A stretch of DNA of 64,000 nucleotides from Halomarina halobia (lineage in GTDB: Archaea > Halobacteriota > Halobacteria > Halobacteriales > Haloarculaceae), in assembly GCF_029338575.1 (NCBI RefSeq), contig NZ_CP119992.1, positions 930,001 through 994,000 of the forward strand. The letters are read 5' to 3'. Below, in pieces: positions 60,201 through 64,000 of the stretch; within the stretch, counting starts at the first letter, position 1; every line of letters begins with the position of its first letter. The notes beneath the pieces are model-generated. The model worked only from the letters and a program-made list of their open reading frames with translations. It did no database searches and was not told where the DNA came from. The position numbers and the translations under genes are program-made.

Positions 60201-61355
60201 ATGGCGAAACTCACACGACGGTCGCTGCTGGCGTCCGGAGCGACGGTCACGGCCGGAGCGCTCGCCGGGTGTCTCGGAAGCGTCGATCCCGCGACGGGAT
60301 CGAACGAGAACGGCGTGGAGGCGTCGTTCTACGTGCTCGGGGACTTCGGTCGTCGCGTCGGGGGCGACGCCCTCGACGTCGGCACGCTGGTGCCGTTCGG
60401 CCAGCACGGCCACGGCTGGCAGCCCTCCGCGGACCTCCAGCGCCGCGTCCGCGAGGCGCGGGCGTTCCTCTACATGGGGGAAGGGTTCCAGCCGTGGGCC
60501 GACGACGTGGTCCGCAGCCTGGGGGAGGACGGCGTCGACGTGGCGATCATCGCCGCGCGCGATAACGTCGACCTCATCGACGCGGCCGGGGACGGCGGCC
60601 ACGACCACGACCACGACCACGACCACGGCGACGAGAACGGCACGCACGAAGGCGAGAACGAATCCGGGACCCGCGACGAGGGGGGACACGATCACGAGGG
60701 CGAACACGACCACGGCGACGAGAACGACACCCACGGAGGCGACATCCACGAAGGCGAGCACGGGGAGAACGGGTCCCACCGCGAGGAGGGCGACGAGGAG
60801 GCCGACGGGCACGACCGCGGCGGAAAGGACCCGCACTTCTGGCTCGACCCGACCCGGGCGGCGACCGCCGTCGAGACCATCCGCGACGGGTTCGTCGATC
60901 TCGCGCCTGACGAGGGAGCGACCCTCCGCGAGAACGCGGACGGCTTCGTCTCCGAGCTCCGGGACCTCGACGCCGAGTTCGAGGAGGCGCTGTCCGGTCG
61001 CTCGAAGGGGGCCGTCCTCGTCGCCGGGCACAACGCCTTCCAGTACCTCGGCGAGCGCTACGGCTTCGCGGTGCACGCGCTGACCGACCTCTCGCCGGAC
61101 GACAGCCCGACGACGAGCGACGTGCGGCGCGCACGGGAGATCATCGCGGCGGACGACATCGAGCACGTCCTCGCGCCGGTGTTCGAGTCCGATCGGGCGG
61201 CGAAGCAGCTCGTCGCCGAGACGGACGCGACGGAGGTGCTCCCGATCACGGCCCTCGCGGGATACAGGGAGGAGTGGGAGGAGCAGGACTGGGGGTACGT
61301 GGAGGTCATGCGAGAGATCAACCTCAAGAGCCTTCGGACCGCACTCGGCGCATGA
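60201..61355 (+). CDS. ZnuA-type zinc-binding lipoprotein of ABC importer
   Basis: This 384-residue substrate-binding protein has a Tat lipoprotein signal ('LTRRSLLASGATVTAGALAGC', lipobox Cys at 24). The TroA/ZnuA fold contains 'GQHGHGWQPSADL' and 'DPHFWLDP' with His ligands. A very long His/Asp/Glu-rich insertion (about 133-210) lies between them, as in zinc-specific members. It is the first gene of a three-gene operon with overlapping ATPase and permease genes. An AT-rich promoter lies about 20-45 bp upstream. Confidence 0.93.
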   Translation: MAKLTRRSLLASGATVTAGALAGCLGSVDPATGSNENGVEASFYVLGDFGRRVGGDALDVGTLVPFGQHGHGWQPSADLQRRVREARAFLYMGEGFQPWADDVVRSLGEDGVDVAIIAARDNVDLIDAAGDGGHDHDHDHDHGDENGTHEGENESGTRDEGGHDHEGEHDHGDENDTHGGDIHEGEHGENGSHREEGDEEADGHDRGGKDPHFWLDPTRAATAVETIRDGFVDLAPDEGATLRENADGFVSELRDLDAEFEEALSGRSKGAVLVAGHNAFQYLGERYGFAVHALTDLSPDDSPTTSDVRRAREIIAADDIEHVLAPVFESDRAAKQLVAETDATEVLPITALAGYREEWEEQDWGYVEVMREINLKSLRTALGA

Positions 61356-62092
61356 ACGCGGTCGAGGTCGACTCCGTCACGTTCGCCTACGGCGAGCAGC
61401 CCGTCATCGAGGACGTGTCGATGACCGTCGAGGACGGCGAGTTCCTCGGCCTCGTCGGACCGAACGGGTCGGGCAAGAGCACCCTCCTCGAACTCGTGCT
61501 CGGACTGCGCCGGCCGGACAGCGGGACGGTTCGGCTGTTCGGCGAGCCCGCCCACGAGTTCGACGACGGGACGCGCGTCGGGTACGTCGCCCAGCAGGCC
61601 ACGCGCGCCGCGGGCGAACTGCCGATCACGGCCCGCGAGGTCGTTCGCATGGGGCGGTACCCCCACGCGGGGATTCGGCGCCTCGGCGCGGACGACCGCC
61701 GGGCGATCGAGGACGCGATGGCGAGAGTCGGGGTGACCGACCTCGCGGGCCGTCGCGTCGGCTCCCTCTCGGGCGGCCAGCGCCAGCGGGTGTTCATCGC
61801 GCGGGCGCTCGCCTCCGAGGCCGACCTGCTCGCGCTCGACGAACCCGCGGTCGGCGTCGACGCCGACTCGCGGGACGCCTTCTACGACCTCCTCGCCGAC
61901 CTCAACGACGGGGGGATGACGGTGATCCTCATCGAACACGACCTCGGCGTCGTCACCGAGCGCGCCTCGCGCGTGGCCTGCATCAACCGCCGGGTGTTCT
62001 TCCACGGCGATCCCGAGGGCTTCGCCGACAGCGACGCGCTCGCGAACGCCTACGGCGCGAACCAGCGCCAGCTCCACCACGATCACCCGTGA
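61352..62092 (+). CDS. Metal ABC transporter ATP-binding protein (ZnuC-like)
   Basis: This is a 246-residue ABC ATPase with Walker A 'GPNGSGKST', Q-loop 'VGYVAQQA', signature 'LSGGQRQRV', Walker B 'DLLALDEPAVGVD' and switch His 'LIEHDLGVV'. It ends in a His-rich tail (QLHHDHP). It energises uptake of zinc or manganese with the neighbouring permease. It overlaps the upstream and downstream genes by 4 bp each, indicating translational coupling. Confidence 0.95.
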   Translation: MNAVEVDSVTFAYGEQPVIEDVSMTVEDGEFLGLVGPNGSGKSTLLELVLGLRRPDSGTVRLFGEPAHEFDDGTRVGYVAQQATRAAGELPITAREVVRMGRYPHAGIRRLGADDRRAIEDAMARVGVTDLAGRRVGSLSGGQRQRVFIARALASEADLLALDEPAVGVDADSRDAFYDLLADLNDGGMTVILIEHDLGVVTERASRVACINRRVFFHGDPEGFADSDALANAYGANQRQLHHDHP

Positions 62093-63081
62093 CCGCGCCG
62101 ACGCTCCTCGCGGCGCTCGCCGCCCCCGGGCCCCTGGAGGCGCTGTTCGACCGGGCGCTGTCGCTGTTCGGCGGGGTATCGTGCGCCGCCGGCCGCGTCG
62201 CGATCGGCGGCGACGTCTTCTGCGCGGGCTACATGCAGCAGGCACTGCTCGCGGGCCTCTGCGTCGGCGTCATCGCGCCGCTCATCGGGACGTTCCTCGT
62301 CCACCGGCGGCTGGCGTTCATCGGCGACACGCTCGCACACACGGCGTTCGCGGGCGTCGCCGTCGGCCTGCTCCTCGGCGCGAGCCTCGACGCGCCCGTC
62401 TCGCCCTACGCAGCCGCGCTCGTCGTCGCGGTCCTCTCGGCGCTGCTCGTGCAGGCCATCGCGGAGTACACCGACGCCTACGGCGACGTGGCGATGGCGA
62501 TCGTCCTGTCCGGGGGGTTCGCGCTCGGGACCGTCCTGATGAGCCTCGACAGTGGCGGCCTCTCGGTCGGCATCACCGACTACCTCTTCGGGAGCCTCTC
62601 GCTCGTCACCCGCGCGAACGTCGGCCTGCTGGTCGTCCTCACGCTGATCGTGGTCGGTGCGGTCGCGCTCGCGTACCGGCCGCTCGTCTACCTCACGTTC
62701 GACGAGACGGCGGCGCGCGTCGCGGGCGTGAACGTCCGTCGCCACGAGCGGCTGCTGGTCGTCCTCACCGCGCTGGTCGTCGTCGCCGCGATGCAGATCA
62801 TGGGCGTCATCCTCGTCGCCGCGATGCTCGTCGTCCCGGTCGCCGCGGCGGCGCAGGTCGCGACGAGCTTCCGCCAGTCGCTCGCTCTCTCGGTCGTCGC
62901 CGCCGAACTCGCCGTCGTCTCCGGCATCGTCGTCTCGTACTACTTCGGCCTCCAGGAGAGCGGCATCATCGTCCTCATCGCCATCGGGGTGTTCGCGTTC
63001 GCCGCTGCCGCCGCCCGAATCGGGGTCCCCGAGCGGGCGGCCTCACTCCTCCGCGAGGTCGACGACCGCCGCGTCCGCTAG
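62089..63081 (+). CDS. Metal ABC transporter permease (ZnuB-like)
   Basis: This is a 330-residue ABC-3 family permease with about eight hydrophobic helices, starting at a GTG. The conserved 'HRRLAFIGDTLAHTAFAGVAVGLLL' (coupling-helix region) and 'IMGVILVAAMLVVPVAAAAQVA' are clear. It forms the membrane channel for the zinc/manganese importer. Its 3' end overlaps the convergent YbaK-like gene by 39 bp. Confidence 0.94.
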   Translation: MTAPTLLAALAAPGPLEALFDRALSLFGGVSCAAGRVAIGGDVFCAGYMQQALLAGLCVGVIAPLIGTFLVHRRLAFIGDTLAHTAFAGVAVGLLLGASLDAPVSPYAAALVVAVLSALLVQAIAEYTDAYGDVAMAIVLSGGFALGTVLMSLDSGGLSVGITDYLFGSLSLVTRANVGLLVVLTLIVVGAVALAYRPLVYLTFDETAARVAGVNVRRHERLLVVLTALVVVAAMQIMGVILVAAMLVVPVAAAAQVATSFRQSLALSVVAAELAVVSGIVVSYYFGLQESGIIVLIAIGVFAFAAAAARIGVPERAASLLREVDDRRVR

Positions 63082-63522
63082 CTCCCGGAGCGTCTCGGGG
63101 GCGATCGGGAACACCGCGTCGGGCGTCCCCGCCGCGGCCCACACCGTCCCGTGATCGACGAGCGTCTCGTCCAGGTAGACGGGGACCGCCTCGTCGTGAC
63201 AGAACGGGGGGACCCCGCCGATGGACCATCCGAGCGTCTCCCGGATGGCGACCGGATCGGCCATCCCGGTCGCCGACGGGTCCACGTCCCGGAGGGCCGC
63301 GACCTTCCCCATGTCGACGCGGTTCGCGCCGCTCGTCACACAGACGACTAGGTCCTCGCCCGCGCGAACGGCGATGGCGCTCGCGATCTGGGCGACATCG
63401 CAGCCGACCGCCCTCGCGGCGTCGGCCGCCGTCTTCGTCCCGTCCTCGAACTCGTTGACGTCGGGGTCGAAGTCGTATCGCTCTCTGGCGCAGTTCCGAA
63501 ACTCCTCGGCGCGCGGGTGCAT
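63043..63522 (-). CDS. YbaK/EbsC-family aminoacyl-tRNA deacylase-like protein
   Basis: This is a 159-residue protein starting MHPRAEEFRNCARERYDFDPDVNEFEDGTKTAADAARAVGCD, a typical haloarchaeal YbaK opening. 'VVCVTSGANRVDMGKVAAL' and 'SIGGVPPFCH' are core motifs. Members hydrolyse mischarged tRNAs (such as Cys-tRNA-Pro) in trans. A start at 63549 is possible. It overlaps the znuB-like gene end. Confidence 0.88.
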   Translation of the reverse strand: MHPRAEEFRNCARERYDFDPDVNEFEDGTKTAADAARAVGCDVAQIASAIAVRAGEDLVVCVTSGANRVDMGKVAALRDVDPSATGMADPVAIRETLGWSIGGVPPFCHDEAVPVYLDETLVDHGTVWAAAGTPDAVFPIAPETLRELADAAVVDLAEE

Positions 63523-63696
63523 GTGGCGTCCGGAGACCGCCACCGTCATAGCCTTGATGGATACGCTGTCCGCCGAACGTCCGTACCGACTGTCGACGCT
63601 CGGGGTGCGAACGTCGCGAAAGCGGTACCGCCTACAGCATACGACGACCGTTCCATCCGCCACAAGGGGTTTCATGTTGGACGTTGACGGCGCGGT

Positions 63697-64000
63697 ATGA
63701 ACCGACGAACAGTACTCGGCGCGCTCACGGGCGGCGTGACGGCCGCGCTCGCGGGATGTCTGGGCGGAGACGACGCCGACGGCGACGCCAACGGGACGAA
63801 CGACTCGAACGGTACCGGCGGGTCGAACGGGACGAACGGCACGAACACCACGAACGGGACCGACGGGGGAGCGTCCTCGATCACCGGAGAGCAGTTCCAG
63901 GCGCAGTCGGCTAACTGCGGTACGGAGGACCAGAGCGCCTCCGTCTCGTTCCCGCGAGACGGTCAGGTGAAGGTAAAGGGCGTCATCACCGGGGCGGATC
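63697..64000 (+). CDS. Tat lipoprotein, 3' end outside window
   Basis: This is the first 101 codons of a lipoprotein gene running off the window. The signal 'NRRTVLGALTGGVTAALAGC' has a Tat-type Arg pair and a lipobox Cys at residue 21. It is followed by a Thr/Asn/Gly-rich linker with clustered N-G-T sequons (about 32-60) and then a folded domain beginning SSITGEQFQAQ. The clustered sequons make it a likely AglB substrate. Function of the folded domain is unknown. Confidence 0.85.
   Translation, partial: MNRRTVLGALTGGVTAALAGCLGGDDADGDANGTNDSNGTGGSNGTNGTNTTNGTDGGASSITGEQFQAQSANCGTEDQSASVSFPRDGQVKVKGVITGAD

Noticed and set aside
1..64000. CRISPR array, transposase or integrase
   Set aside because: No regularly spaced repeats and no recombinase-like protein could be found in any frame; the island interpretation of 33-42 kb therefore rests on context only.

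Overview
The window is a stretch of high-GC chromosome from an extremely halophilic archaeon (class Halobacteria). The evidence is consistent: very acidic proteins, archaeal N-glycosylation genes (aglJ, aglB), Tat-type lipoproteins, HEWD-, DUF5789- and DUF5794/5795-type small haloarchaeal proteins, a thermosome, aMBF1, an intron-containing tRNA-Trp, and TATA-like boxes about 27-30 bp upstream of start codons, as expected for leaderless archaeal mRNAs. I do not assign a genus. No rRNA, CRISPR array, transposase or integrase was found.

Layout. 1-2.9 kb: the end of a CHAT/caspase-like protein, a 44-residue membrane peptide gene and small haloarchaeal conserved genes. 2.9-11.3 kb: surface-glycan genes, namely AglJ, an AglG-like GT2, the oligosaccharyltransferase AglB and, 4 bp after it, a DUF368 membrane protein. 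Among them lie a TrmB-like regulator with a TrmB-type operator and a formate/nitrite-type channel. 11.3-32.5 kb: mostly core metabolism and housekeeping. This covers a DtxR regulator, an RNase H-like nuclease, CutA, OsmC, UPF0173 and FAH hydrolases, a hisC/AK6 kinase/CDP-alcohol transferase operon, aMBF1, triosephosphate isomerase, an acetamidase with a zinc-ribbon insert, a MoaD/SAMP-like protein, a HerA-type ATPase, two regulators, an acyl-CoA synthetase and DNA polymerase IV.

33-42 kb is an accessory block with more AT-rich spacers. It holds a glycan mini-locus (a phosphoribosyltransferase-HAD fusion, a GT4 and a methyltransferase). Next come metal/oxyanion-resistance genes (a frameshifted ArsR, an MFS exporter, an ArsC-like phosphatase and ChrA) and two stress-type genes. 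The block ends just downstream of the 3' end of tRNA-Trp.

42-64 kb returns to core genes. IMP dehydrogenase is followed by an amide-use neighbourhood in which an AmiS/UreI channel and an FmdA formamidase flank a divergent thermosome subunit. Then come tRNA-Lys, a TrkA-N/DHH phosphoesterase, citrate synthase, a PRC-barrel protein, thioredoxin, an ADP-forming acetyl-CoA synthetase overlapping a Pta-regulatory-like protein, a zinc ABC importer operon, a YbaK-type protein and the start of a lipoprotein gene.

The most interesting leads are: the PRTase-HAD fusion, which resembles the recently described route to ribofuranosylated glycans; DUF368 coupled to AglB, suggesting lipid-carrier recycling for N-glycosylation; a thermosome paralogue that has lost its catalytic aspartate and sits between formamide-use genes; the CHAT protein beside a tiny membrane peptide; and tRNA-T-arm palindromes near both tRNA genes.
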